32,713 nt of DNA, from contig SIAM01000024.1 of the NCBI GenBank assembly GCA_009691785.1, positions 1 to 32,713 of the forward strand. Reading direction: 5' to 3'. This document shows positions 15,846 through 23,487 of this stretch, piece by piece (the first letter of the stretch is position 1; each line of letters begins with the position of its first letter). The stretch is from Phycisphaerales bacterium. Lineage in GTDB: Bacteria > Planctomycetota > Phycisphaerae > Phycisphaerales > SM1A02. Under the pieces are notes generated by a model, which saw only the letters and a list, made by a program, of their open reading frames with translations, had not been told where the DNA came from and did not search any database. A program made the translations under genes and the position numbers.

Positions 15846-16664
15846 ATGTGGGCATGGGCTGGCGTTTCCATGGCACTGCTTTGGAAAGTGAAATGGCTGC
15901 GCCTTGCAAACGCCTCGCAACATCAATGGCGCTTGAACACCAATCAGTGCGCATTATTGGCTGTCTGCGGAATATTACTTTCGGGCATTGTTGGCGCATT
16001 ACTTGTACGCGCAATGGGCGCGAGCACCGATGGTTCGTTACCGCCAATAGCCTTGTTGGTTGCTTTGGTCGCCGGGTCTCTAACCACAATTGTGACCTTT
16101 CAATTATTGAGATATTTTTCGCGCGCCAACAAGGCGAATACTGGACATGTTCAAATCACGCCGTCAAATACATTAATAAAAAATATTTTTATTGGCGCGG
16201 TCGGATTTTTAATTGTCTGGCCACTGGTTCAAATCACATCCTTGCTTGGCGGCGCAATTCAATTTCAATTCACGGGCATGCCCGCACCAACCGTGGGCCA
16301 TCAATTTCTAGAAACCATCCGTGAGCAAGGGAACAATCCTGTGACATGGGGGTTGGTATTCACAATTGTGTTTCTTGGTCCACTGGCGGAAGAAATAATT
16401 TGGCGCGGAGCCATTCAACAAGGTCTGAAACAAATTGGAATGCCACGCGCCGGCGCAATAGTGGTCACGGCCGCCATGTTCGCGCTTTTTCACTGGGGCG
16501 CCGTGCCTGAATATTGCCACGCCGTTGCCGTTCCTGCACTGGCCGTATTTGGGTTTGCGCTTGGATTTCTTATGGAGCGTACTGGACTTTTATGGAGTTC
16601 ATTCACCGCTCACGCGCTGTTTAATTGTGCAAATCTTTTTCTGTTCTCTATGCTTCCTTCATGA
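15846..16664 (+). CDS. CPBP-family intramembrane glutamic endopeptidase
   Basis: A 272-residue membrane protein with a CAAX-protease/bacteriocin-processing (Abi/CPBP) domain. Motif 1 is EEIIWRG (E182, E183, R187), motif 2 is FALFHW (F212, H216) and motif 3 is HALFN (H256, N260), so all catalytic elements are present. About eight hydrophobic segments are visible, including residues 35-56, 66-89, 112-134, 167-180 and 205-220. Bacterial members act as membrane proteases, sometimes in peptide maturation or self-immunity; no bacteriocin-like gene is seen here. The frame extends upstream to 15531, but that part lies antisense to trpC and is not protein-like. The 3' end overlaps trpS by 4 nt. Confidence 0.88.
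   Translation: MWAWAGVSMALLWKVKWLRLANASQHQWRLNTNQCALLAVCGILLSGIVGALLVRAMGASTDGSLPPIALLVALVAGSLTTIVTFQLLRYFSRANKANTGHVQITPSNTLIKNIFIGAVGFLIVWPLVQITSLLGGAIQFQFTGMPAPTVGHQFLETIREQGNNPVTWGLVFTIVFLGPLAEEIIWRGAIQQGLKQIGMPRAGAIVVTAAMFALFHWGAVPEYCHAVAVPALAVFGFALGFLMERTGLLWSSFTAHALFNCANLFLFSMLPS
16625..16654 (+). promoter_or_regulatory. Internal promoter of trpS
   Basis: TTGTGC (16625-16630), an 18-nt spacer and TATGCT (16649-16654), ending exactly 6 nt before the trpS ATG at 16661. It lies inside the last codons of the protease gene, so trpS can be made independently as a leaderless mRNA. Confidence 0.6.
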
Positions 16665-17758
16665 ACGCCGCCGATCCACACACACGCGCCGTAAGCAAGT
16701 CCCGCATTCTTACGGGCGACACGCCCACTGGTCGTTTGCATTTGGGTCATTGGGTTGGCAGCGCAAAGCGACGCGTGCAATTGCAACACACGCATGATTG
16801 CTATTTCATTGTGGCCAACTATCACGCCTTCACCACGCGCGCCGACAAACCCAAAGACATCCGCAGCGATTCTCTGGAAATTGTGCGCGATTTAATTGCC
16901 ATGGGAATTGATCCCGATCTCTCCACTATTTTCTTGCAAAGTGAAGTGCCAACGATTCACGAACTTACTTTTTTGTTTGCCATGTTGTTGCCGTTCAACC
17001 GCGTAATGCGAAATCCAACTTTGAAAGATGAAATCAAAGTCAAGGATTTGGGCGAAACATATTCGTTTGGATTTCCTTTGTACGCAGTTGGCCAGTGCGC
17101 CGACATTCTTTCGTTCCGTCCTGAAGGCGTTCCGGTTGGTGAGGACCAAGTGCCGCATTTAGAAATGACGCGAGAGGTTGCCCGCCGTTTCAACCAAATG
17201 TATTGCGGTGTAAATGAAAAAGCGGAGGACCATGAGCATGTACAACTTGGCGGGGTGTTTCCCGTGCCGCGCGCCGAAGTAAGCGCGGTGGGTCGCCTGA
17301 TGGGTGTTGATGGAAAAAACAAAATGAGCAAGAGCCTTGGCAACGCCATATTTATTTCCGACCCGCCTAAAGAAGTTGAGAAAAAAGTCATGCGTATTTT
17401 TACTGGCCGCCAAAGCGCCACTGAACCAGGCGATGTGAAGAACGCGCTGTTTCAATATGTGGAAGCTTTTATTCCAGACGCCGGGCGCGTGGCGGAGTTG
17501 AAAGATCGCTACACGCGCGGCGACAATATTGGCGACGGTCATATAAAGAAGGAAGTGGCGGATGCAATTAATACCTTGCTTGCTCCAATGCAGAAACGCA
17601 GGGCCGCGCTTGAAGGCCGCGACGATTTGGTTCTGGATATTTTGCGCACAGGTTGCCGCAAAGCGAACGTCACCGCGGAAATCACGCTTGAGGCCGCGCG
17701 CAAGGCTGCGGGACTGCACTTCTTCCCGAGAACTCTTTCATATACCGCTCATTCTTAA
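16661..17758 (+). CDS. trpS: Tryptophanyl-tRNA synthetase
   Basis: A 365-residue class Ic synthetase that charges tRNA-Trp. The signature ILTGDTPTGRLHLGHWVG carries the HIGH-type motif HLGH at residues 27-30, and the KMSKS loop is at 221-225. Length is slightly above the common 330-350 owing to short insertions. The start at 16661 overlaps the preceding stop (ATGA) and has an internal promoter with 6-nt spacing. The frame opens earlier at 16625, but those codons belong to the end of the protease gene. It lies near trpC, so tryptophan synthesis and charging functions are neighbours, although on opposite strands. Confidence 0.96.
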   Translation: MNAADPHTRAVSKSRILTGDTPTGRLHLGHWVGSAKRRVQLQHTHDCYFIVANYHAFTTRADKPKDIRSDSLEIVRDLIAMGIDPDLSTIFLQSEVPTIHELTFLFAMLLPFNRVMRNPTLKDEIKVKDLGETYSFGFPLYAVGQCADILSFRPEGVPVGEDQVPHLEMTREVARRFNQMYCGVNEKAEDHEHVQLGGVFPVPRAEVSAVGRLMGVDGKNKMSKSLGNAIFISDPPKEVEKKVMRIFTGRQSATEPGDVKNALFQYVEAFIPDAGRVAELKDRYTRGDNIGDGHIKKEVADAINTLLAPMQKRRAALEGRDDLVLDILRTGCRKANVTAEITLEAARKAAGLHFFPRTLSYTAHS

Positions 17759-17779
17759 ACTGAGCGCGGGCAAATTTTA

Positions 17780-17816
17780 TTTACAAACAGGGTGCGAACT
17801 GGATTGCGTTTGTAAA
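17780..17816. repeat. Perfect 9-bp inverted repeat after trpS
   Basis: TTTACAAAC (17780-17788) and GTTTGTAAA (17808-17816) form a 9-bp stem over a 19-nt loop, 21 bp after the trpS stop. No T tract follows directly, so it is not a standard terminator. It could be an mRNA 3' stem or a protein-binding palindrome. Confidence 0.55.
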
Positions 17817-18078
17817 GGGCGTGGGGGTTAGCCCGTAAAATAAAAGTTTTTTGTTGCGCCATTCCATTTGGCGGGATAAATTTAATAACGCCCTTTAGAG
17901 CGCTGAAACAGGGATGCCGAACTCAAATTTGTATTTTTTTCAATTTGTTTGCAAATGACCACCCACCCCGCGTCTGAATTATGTAACCATCGCTCGTCCA
18001 ACCATTTGAATCCTTAAACAATTTCGTTATCTTTACAGTTCTAGACTCATTTCATCCGATTTCATTCTCACCACTGCC
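17817..18078. other. Spacer between trpS and the small Cys-rich gene
   Basis: No gene seen. A short stem GGGC/GCCC (17817-17834) followed later by a T run (17847-17852), and CGCCA/TGGCG (17857-17873), are weak terminator candidates. TAGACT at 18042-18047 could be a -10 box for the downstream gene with a leader of about 25 nt. Confidence 0.4.
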
Positions 18079-18372
18079 ATGAACGAATCTTCTAACAACA
18101 ACGCTGATCACTTCTGCCCGCACATGGATGCGGGTGATTTGAGATGCAACCACCGCTTCACAATGGCGACGGTTGCAAGCGCGTTTTCGGTTTGCTGTAA
18201 TGCCTATCACGGTTGCGCAACATTTCACCGAATTAATATGGAAGAGTCACACGGCACGCTGGAAAAACCCGTTGTTATTCGACGGCTCACAAGAGCTGCT
18301 GACAATGGACCCCTTCCAGTGCAGGTGACCGCGCATGGCCAAAATATCTCCATTCGATCACGCGGCGCGTGA
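18079..18372 (+). CDS. Small Cys-rich protein, possible metal or Fe-S binder
   Basis: A 97-residue protein with HFCPHMDAGDLRC (C13, C23) and, after a short helix-like stretch, FSVCCNAYHGC (C39, C40, C46) followed by ATFHRIN. The spacing C-x9-C-x15-CC-x5-C, with CP at the start and an aromatic-x-Arg tail, resembles small four-cysteine modules found at the ends of various bacterial regulators. This suggests a zinc or iron-sulfur site; I cannot name a family. The C-terminal half (VVIRRLTRAADNGPLPVQVTA) is unrecognised. The gene overlaps the xerD start by 38 nt in another frame, and the xerD Shine-Dalgarno lies inside it, which suggests one transcript. The whole gene could be spurious, but the cysteine pattern argues otherwise. 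Confidence 0.55.
   Translation: MNESSNNNADHFCPHMDAGDLRCNHRFTMATVASAFSVCCNAYHGCATFHRINMEESHGTLEKPVVIRRLTRAADNGPLPVQVTAHGQNISIRSRGA
18323..18328 (+). promoter_or_regulatory. Shine-Dalgarno AGGTGA of xerD
   Basis: AGGTGA ends 6 nt before the ATG at 18335, inside the preceding small gene. It is consistent with xerD being a second cistron. Confidence 0.55.
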
Positions 18373-19258
18373 ATTTCTAAATTGGGCGCGTATTGAAACT
18401 GGGCTAAGCGCTTCAACGCTTGAGGCCTACGGACGCGACTTGCGATACATGAAGGAATATTTAGTTGGGGCGGGAGTGAAATCAACTGACGCGGTTCGCA
18501 TGGAACATTTGGCGCAGCACCTTCAACAATTAAAACGCGAGCGTGGATTGGACTCGAGCACCGTCACGCGCCACCTTGCATCCATGCGTGTTTTTTTTAG
18601 GTGGCTTCAAGCGGAAAGAAAAATTGCGCGCGATCCGGCGCGATTACTTGACCGACCGCATCGATGGAGAAGATTGCCGGGAACGCTAACGCCTGGACAG
18701 ATGCGAAAATTGGTCGAGGCGCCAAACGCAGAAACCGGTGATCTATGGCGGCGTGATCGGGCCATGCTTGAAGTGATGTACGCGTCTGGCTTGCGCGCCA
18801 GCGAAGTTGGCTCGCTGAAGATGAATGATTTCAACGCGACGCTTGGCTGTCTTGTTGTGATTGGCAAGGGAAACAAGCAACGTATGGTTCCTGTTGGTGA
18901 GCCCGCGATCGCGGCGATAGATCAATATGTGAAAGAAACACGACCATCACTTGCTCGCTTTCGCGATGGTCGCGATCTGTTTCGATTGTTTCTTTCATTC
19001 AGCGGCAAGCCGCTTGAACGCGTGGCTGTATGGCAAATTGTGCGCAAGTATGCGAATCTGTCGGGGTTGCACGGCGTGCATCCACATAAGTTGCGCCATT
19101 CATTTGCCACGCATTTGTTAAGTGGCGGCGCCGACCTTCGTGTGGTGCAGGAACTGCTTGGACACGCCGACATTGCCACAACGGAAATTTACACGCATGT
19201 TGATCAGCGACGCTTGCGCGAGGTGTTGCGAAAGTTTCATCCGCGCGAGGCGGGTTGA
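18335..19258 (+). CDS. xerD: Tyrosine recombinase XerD-like
   Basis: A 307-residue site-specific recombinase of the XerC/XerD type, which resolves chromosome dimers at dif. The N-terminal SAM-like core-binding domain covers about residues 6-95 and the catalytic domain 115-300. Catalytic residues are all visible: R154 (GLRASE), K178 (IGKGNKQR), H251 and R254 (HKLRHSFATH), H277 (LGHAD) and nucleophile Y286 (TEIYTH). Full length and the absence of integrase-like extensions or flanking mobile genes favour the housekeeping role over a phage integrase. XerC versus XerD cannot be firmly separated by eye. No second xer gene and no recognised dif site are in the window. Confidence 0.93.
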   Translation: MAKISPFDHAAREFLNWARIETGLSASTLEAYGRDLRYMKEYLVGAGVKSTDAVRMEHLAQHLQQLKRERGLDSSTVTRHLASMRVFFRWLQAERKIARDPARLLDRPHRWRRLPGTLTPGQMRKLVEAPNAETGDLWRRDRAMLEVMYASGLRASEVGSLKMNDFNATLGCLVVIGKGNKQRMVPVGEPAIAAIDQYVKETRPSLARFRDGRDLFRLFLSFSGKPLERVAVWQIVRKYANLSGLHGVHPHKLRHSFATHLLSGGADLRVVQELLGHADIATTEIYTHVDQRRLREVLRKFHPREAG

Positions 19259-19353
19259 ATTGTTAATTGTTGAAGCGCGCGCGCCAGAAATAAATTTTAA
19301 ATCTGAGTATGGCAAAGAAAATATAGTGAATGCTTGAAATTGCCGCGCTCTGC

Positions 19354-19381
19354 TTTACGCCAGCACAAGAAGCGTTAGGCT
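19354..19381 (+). promoter_or_regulatory. Promoter of zwf
   Basis: TTTACG (19354-19359), a 16-nt spacer and TAGGCT (19376-19381). The hexamer abuts the first ATG (19382) but ends exactly 6 nt before the second in-frame ATG (19388), suggesting that a leaderless zwf mRNA starts at the second one. Confidence 0.5.
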
Positions 19382-20887
19382 ATGAATATGCGAACAGCCG
19401 ACCCATGCGTTCTAATTATTCTTGGCGCCAGCGGTGACTTGACCAGTCGCAAACTTATTCCGGCCATGTATGAAATGGCGGAGGCTGGTTTTTTAAATCC
19501 CGCCACATGCATTCTTGGCATGAGTCGCACTGTGAAGACGGACGCCGTGTGGCGCGACGAATTGAAACCGTGGTTACAGAAACAGGTGAAGGGGTTCCGC
19601 GAGGAAGTGTGGGCTGAATTTGCCAAGAGAATTTTTTATATGCCCGGCGACGCCTCCACCAGTGAGCCCTATTCACGGCTTGCCGCGCGCGTGGCGGAGC
19701 TTGATACGCAACGCAAGTGCGCGCAAAATGTTTTGTTCTTCATGAGCGTGGCGCCGGAGTTGTACGAGCCCATCGTGGAGCAAATTGACGCGGCTGGAAT
19801 GGTGACCGAGGGGCGCCGTTGGTGCAGCATTACGCCCAACAACAAGTCGTGGCAACGAATTATTGTTGAAAAACCATTTGGCTTTGACGACGAAAGCGCG
19901 GCGAGTTTGAACCGCGCGCTTGGGCGCGTGTTTGAAGAGGACGCGATTTACAGAATTGACCACTACCTTGGAAAGGAAGTTGTGCAAAATCTGTTGGTGT
20001 TTCGTTTCGCCAACTCGCTGTTTGAGCCGGTGTGGAATCATCGCTACATCGATCACGTGCAAATTACCGCTGCGGAAACCGTTGGTGTTGGCCAGCGCAC
20101 CGCGTTCTATGACAAGACGGGCGCTATTCGCGACATGATTCAAAGCCACTTGCTGCAAGTGATGGCGTTTGTGGCCATGGAGCCGCCAACAAGTTTTTCC
20201 GCGGACCACATTCGATCAGAGAAAATTAAGGTGGTCGACGCGCTGCAAACTCCACCGCTTGATAGCGTGGCGCAGTGGGGATCGCTTGGCCAATATGCGG
20301 GCGATGGCAACGAGGGCGCATATCACGATCTCAAGGGAGTAGAACCAAATTCCAAAACTGAAACATTTGCCGCGCTGAAGATGCACTTTGATAATTGGCG
20401 CTGGTCCAAGGTTCCGTTTTATCTGCGCACCGGCAAGCGCCTGGCGCGCAAGAGCACGCAGGTTGTGATTCAGTTCAAGCCGCCGGCGGCCAATCTGTTT
20501 AAAAAAGTTGTCCCAACCCCGTTGGCTGGAAACAGAATGACCATTGATATTGCGCCCAACGAGCAATTAAAAATTCAATTCAATGCCAAAGTTCCTGGAC
20601 CAATGAATATTCAGCCCGTTGAAATGGAAATGGATTACGCAGATTCGTTCAGTGCGACGGTGATGGAGGCGTATGGACCACTCATGATTGACGCCATGCG
20701 CGGCGACCAAAGTTTGTTTAAGCACCGCCTTGAAGTTGAGAGTGCGTGGAATGCAATCATGCCGTTCCTGAACGATGCAAGCGCGCCACTGAGAAAAAAT
20801 ATTCAGGGCAATTACGCTCCAGGTTCATGGGGTCCACAATCCGCCACGGATCTTTTGGCGCGCGACGGAAGAACTTGGGCGGTGTGA
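19382..20887 (+). CDS. zwf: Glucose-6-phosphate 1-dehydrogenase
   Basis: A 501-residue cytosolic enzyme that oxidises glucose 6-phosphate to 6-phosphogluconolactone, producing NADPH. The coenzyme-binding GASGDLTSRK is at 15-24 (the usual GxxGDLxxxK), EKPFG is at 163-167, and the active-site signature RIDHYLGKE is at 191-199. Length is normal for the family. The first two codons (Met-Asn) may not be translated: the ATG at 19388 sits at the ideal distance from the -10 box. The next gene is 6-phosphogluconolactonase, the following step of the pathway, but that gene has its own promoter in the 78-bp gap. Gnd is not in the window. Confidence 0.97.
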   Translation: MNMRTADPCVLIILGASGDLTSRKLIPAMYEMAEAGFLNPATCILGMSRTVKTDAVWRDELKPWLQKQVKGFREEVWAEFAKRIFYMPGDASTSEPYSRLAARVAELDTQRKCAQNVLFFMSVAPELYEPIVEQIDAAGMVTEGRRWCSITPNNKSWQRIIVEKPFGFDDESAASLNRALGRVFEEDAIYRIDHYLGKEVVQNLLVFRFANSLFEPVWNHRYIDHVQITAAETVGVGQRTAFYDKTGAIRDMIQSHLLQVMAFVAMEPPTSFSADHIRSEKIKVVDALQTPPLDSVAQWGSLGQYAGDGNEGAYHDLKGVEPNSKTETFAALKMHFDNWRWSKVPFYLRTGKRLARKSTQVVIQFKPPAANLFKKVVPTPLAGNRMTIDIAPNEQLKIQFNAKVPGPMNIQPVEMEMDYADSFSATVMEAYGPLMIDAMRGDQSLFKHRLEVESAWNAIMPFLNDASAPLRKNIQGNYAPGSWGPQSATDLLARDGRTWAV

Positions 20888-20929
20888 TTTCTATTTGCAA
20901 TTTAAAATGTGTTCAACCAGAAATGCGTG

Positions 20930-20959
20930 TTGATTGAACAAACCATCAACGGCTATCAT
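20930..20959 (+). promoter_or_regulatory. Promoter of pgl
   Basis: TTGATT (20930-20935), an 18-nt spacer and TATCAT (20954-20959), ending 6 nt before the ATG at 20966. It is the best sigma70-like promoter among the leaderless candidates. It also shows that the in-frame codons upstream to 20909 are not translated from this promoter. Confidence 0.65.
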
Positions 20960-20965
20960 TTAAAC

Positions 20966-21760
20966 ATGACTGATCTTCTTCCAATCGATTTTCGCGACAC
21001 GCCAATCAAGGCGCCGCCTCTTCCTGGAAAAATTGTTTCGCGCGAGGATTCGGATGGTGTCTTTTCCGCGCTTAGTGCGGACTTGCTTCTGCATTCGCTG
21101 AATTGCGTGAACACGTTTGGTGACTTTCACATTGCGCTTTCTGGCGGCACAACTCCCATGCCGTTGTACAACCAACTTATGTATGACCCGCGTTACCGCT
21201 CAATTCCGTGGGAAAAAACCCACCTTTGGATTGTTGATGAACGCCACGTTCCATTTGACAATGCGTTGAGTAATTTTAGGCAGATCAAGGAAATTATTGT
21301 GGATCACACTGATATTCCCGCGGATCATGTTCACCCAATTCAAACTTCTTTACCCGACCCCGCGGCCGATTATGAAAAAACATATTTGAAAGTTCTTTCA
21401 AGCCGACCCAAGGGGCAGAATCGCCTTGACTTTGTGTTACTTGGCATGGGCGACAATGGCCACACCGCAAGTTTGTTTCCACACACTCCAGTACTTGAGG
21501 AGCGCGTAAAGTTTGTCGATGTGTGCGTGGGCCCAACCGTCACGCCGCCGCCGCGCATCACTCTGACATATGCCGCCATTAATGCCGCCCGCTTTGTGGC
21601 GGTGCTGGTCCTTGGTGAAAAAAAGACCGCCATGCTGCATCAGGTGGCAATTGGTCAAGACACATATCAAGCCTTGCCCATTAAGGGCGTTCACCCAATC
21701 AGTGGCGAATTTGTTTGGTATGTAGATCGCGCGGCATGTGAAGGCAAGCCGGCGGCGTAA
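20966..21760 (+). CDS. pgl: 6-phosphogluconolactonase (DevB/SOL type)
   Basis: A 264-residue enzyme that hydrolyses 6-phosphogluconolactone to 6-phosphogluconate, the second step of the oxidative pentose phosphate pathway. Family motifs are HIALSGGTTPMPLYNQL near residue 50, HLWIVDERHVP with the following SNFRQ, and LLGMGDNGHTASLFPHTP carrying the catalytic-site histidine. The ATG at 20966 begins at MTDLLPIDF. It lies directly behind zwf. It is convergent with ruvX, with only 32 bp between the two stops. Confidence 0.95.
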   Translation: MTDLLPIDFRDTPIKAPPLPGKIVSREDSDGVFSALSADLLLHSLNCVNTFGDFHIALSGGTTPMPLYNQLMYDPRYRSIPWEKTHLWIVDERHVPFDNALSNFRQIKEIIVDHTDIPADHVHPIQTSLPDPAADYEKTYLKVLSSRPKGQNRLDFVLLGMGDNGHTASLFPHTPVLEERVKFVDVCVGPTVTPPPRITLTYAAINAARFVAVLVLGEKKTAMLHQVAIGQDTYQALPIKGVHPISGEFVWYVDRAACEGKPAA

Positions 21761-21792
21761 TATAAAAATTCGTCCGTCAGCCAATCTTGTGT

Positions 21793-22257
21793 TTATGAAT
21801 CACTTGGTGATTCACCGGTTTGCAAATCAGGCTGTGTGTGCGCGCGTAAAAAATCCTCAAGTATTGCGGCGGCGGCCAGCGAATCACGCAGCGCTTTTTT
21901 TTCGGCGTGCGTGCGACCCGATTGCGACATGCGCGAGTCGGCCTCAAAGGTTGTCAAGCGTTCATCATGTAAATGAATTGGCTTGTTCGTGAGTTGCGCA
22001 ATTTGCAACGCGAACTCGCGCACCGCTTTGCTGGCCGCGCCCTCACTATCATCCATGTTTAGCGGAAGCCCAATTACAATTTCATCCGGCGCATTTTCTT
22101 CAATAACCTTCTTCAGGGCGGCAAGAAGCGCCGGACCCTTGGCCACATTGATGGTTCCAATGGGCGTCACAATGTTGGTGACAGAATCACCAAGCGCCAA
22201 ACCCGTTCTTCGATCACCAAGATCAAGCGCAAGAAAACGGGCGATTTTTTGTTTCAT
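21793..22257 (-). CDS. ruvX: Putative Holliday junction resolvase / pre-16S rRNA nuclease RuvX (YqgF)
   Basis: A 154-residue RNase H-fold nuclease of the YqgF family. Signature segments are FLALDLGDRRTGLALGD with the first catalytic Asp (D12), EIVIGLPLNMDDSEG, and HDERLTTFEAD. Family members are reported to process the 5' end of 16S rRNA in E. coli and were earlier proposed as alternative Holliday junction resolvases. Length is typical (about 140-155). It lies 40 nt downstream of manC on the same strand, so they are probably co-transcribed. Its last codons contain a perfect 7-bp hairpin (21797-21813). Confidence 0.94.
   Translation of the reverse strand: MKQKIARFLALDLGDRRTGLALGDSVTNIVTPIGTINVAKGPALLAALKKVIEENAPDEIVIGLPLNMDDSEGAASKAVREFALQIAQLTNKPIHLHDERLTTFEADSRMSQSGRTHAEKKALRDSLAAAAILEDFLRAHTQPDLQTGESPSDS
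21797..21813. repeat. Perfect 7-bp hairpin at the convergent pgl/ruvX ends
   Basis: GAATCAC and GTGATTC around a 3-nt loop, inside the last codons of ruvX. No T tract follows on either strand, so it is not a classical terminator. It may help block read-through or protect 3' ends. Confidence 0.35.
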
Positions 22258-22297
22258 TGTGCGATTTGTGTTCTCTGCTTCAAGACCCGAAAATAAT

Positions 22298-23377
22298 TTA
22301 CTGTAATGAGGGCGGGACGCTGGTTGCGATTTCCTTCACGCGTTCCGCCAAGTCGGCGCGGCACACCAATGTCGCGTCCTTGGTTCGCACCACAATCACG
22401 TTCTCCAAACCAATCACGCTTAGGGTGTGCTGTGCGTCATCGCTGGCCACGAAAATATTTTTTGAATCCAAGTGCGCCGTCTCGCAATTGGCGCGATTGC
22501 CCGCGGCATCGGCGCTTAATGTTTCCGCCCAAGACGGCCAACTTCCAACATCTTTCCACTGAACCGCCATTGTAACAACGGCAATTGAGCGGCGCGGATC
22601 CTTGCTGGCCGGTTCCATAAGCGCGTAGTCAAGACTAATTTTTGGAAGCGTTGGATAGACCGCGTCAACAGTTTGTTTTTGTTGCGCGCCGCCCCACGCG
22701 TTGGCGATGCGTTGAAGCCCCTCAAAATTTTCGGGCTTGTACCACGAGATCGCCTCCAAACATTTCGCGGCGTTAAATACAAACATGCCGCTGTTCCAAC
22801 TGAAAGTCTTGGCTTCCAAATACATCTGCGCAATTTCTTTGGCGGGCTTCTCCACAAATCGCTTGGCGGAGAAACATTGGTCAAAGCCGGCGATTGGATC
22901 GCCGCGCTCCACATAACCGTAACCCGTTGCGGCAAATGTTGGCGTAATTCCAAATGTGACAAAGCGCGTTGGATCTTTTTCAACAAGTTGAAAGCCTGCG
23001 TCAACGCGCCGCGCGAATTCTTCTTGCGGCTCAATTAAGTGGTCGCTGGTGATCACAATAAATACCGCGTTTGGGTCGCGCTTTGCAAGAACCGCGGCGG
23101 CAAAGCCAACCGCGTTCAGCGTGTCGCGTCCCATGGGTTCGCCCAACCAATTTTTTTTTGTAAGCGAAGGCACGGCGCGCATGACCTGCTCTTGATAGGA
23201 ATCCGAAGCGCACACCAGTCTGCGCTCCGCCGGAACAATTCCCTCCAGGCGCGCATCTGCCATTTGCAAAAGACTTTTGCCGCCAATAAATGGAAGAAGT
23301 TGTTTGGGTTGCGCCTTGCGACTCATGGGCCAAAGCCGCGTGCCGCTGCCACCCGCCATGATCATTGCGTAGCGCAT
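22298..23377 (-). CDS. manC: Mannose-1-phosphate guanylyltransferase
   Basis: A 359-residue nucleotidyltransferase that makes GDP-mannose from mannose 1-phosphate and GTP, for surface glycans and GDP-sugars. The N-terminal signature MAGGSGTRLWPMSR is followed by PKQLLPF, as in ManC/Cps enzymes. VITSDHLI, RFVEKPA and WNSGMFVF further along fit the GT-A-like fold. It is the short form without the fused phosphomannose-isomerase domain found in about 480-residue ManC/AlgA proteins. It lies between ruvA and ruvX on the same strand. TAGCAT ends 6 nt before the ATG, so it probably starts its own leaderless transcript. Confidence 0.93.
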   Translation of the reverse strand: MRYAMIMAGGSGTRLWPMSRKAQPKQLLPFIGGKSLLQMADARLEGIVPAERRLVCASDSYQEQVMRAVPSLTKKNWLGEPMGRDTLNAVGFAAAVLAKRDPNAVFIVITSDHLIEPQEEFARRVDAGFQLVEKDPTRFVTFGITPTFAATGYGYVERGDPIAGFDQCFSAKRFVEKPAKEIAQMYLEAKTFSWNSGMFVFNAAKCLEAISWYKPENFEGLQRIANAWGGAQQKQTVDAVYPTLPKISLDYALMEPASKDPRRSIAVVTMAVQWKDVGSWPSWAETLSADAAGNRANCETAHLDSKNIFVASDDAQHTLSVIGLENVIVVRTKDATLVCRADLAERVKEIATSVPPSLQ

Positions 23378-23383
23378 GTGTGA

Positions 23384-23389
23384 ATGCTA
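23384..23389 (-). promoter_or_regulatory. -10 box TAGCAT, leaderless geometry, manC
   Basis: TAGCAT on the minus strand ends 6 nt (TCACAC, read from the other strand as GTGTGA) before the ATG at 23377. There is no clear -35. Confidence 0.45.
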
Positions 23390-23487
23390 GCCAAACACGC
23401 CCAGAATTTGTGCGTGTCCATTTAGAACCCGCCACATATTTTGTTGTGAATATAAATAACTCGGCGCGGGCTCGTCGCCAATTTTAT

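Noticed and set aside
16226-16235. GGTTCAAATC resembling a tRNA T-loop
   Set aside because: It lies inside the CPBP protease coding sequence and no acceptor or anticodon stems surround it.
17159-17719. 186-codon minus-strand frame opposite trpS
   Set aside because: trpS has both synthetase signatures in the plus frame; the antisense frame has no recognisable features.
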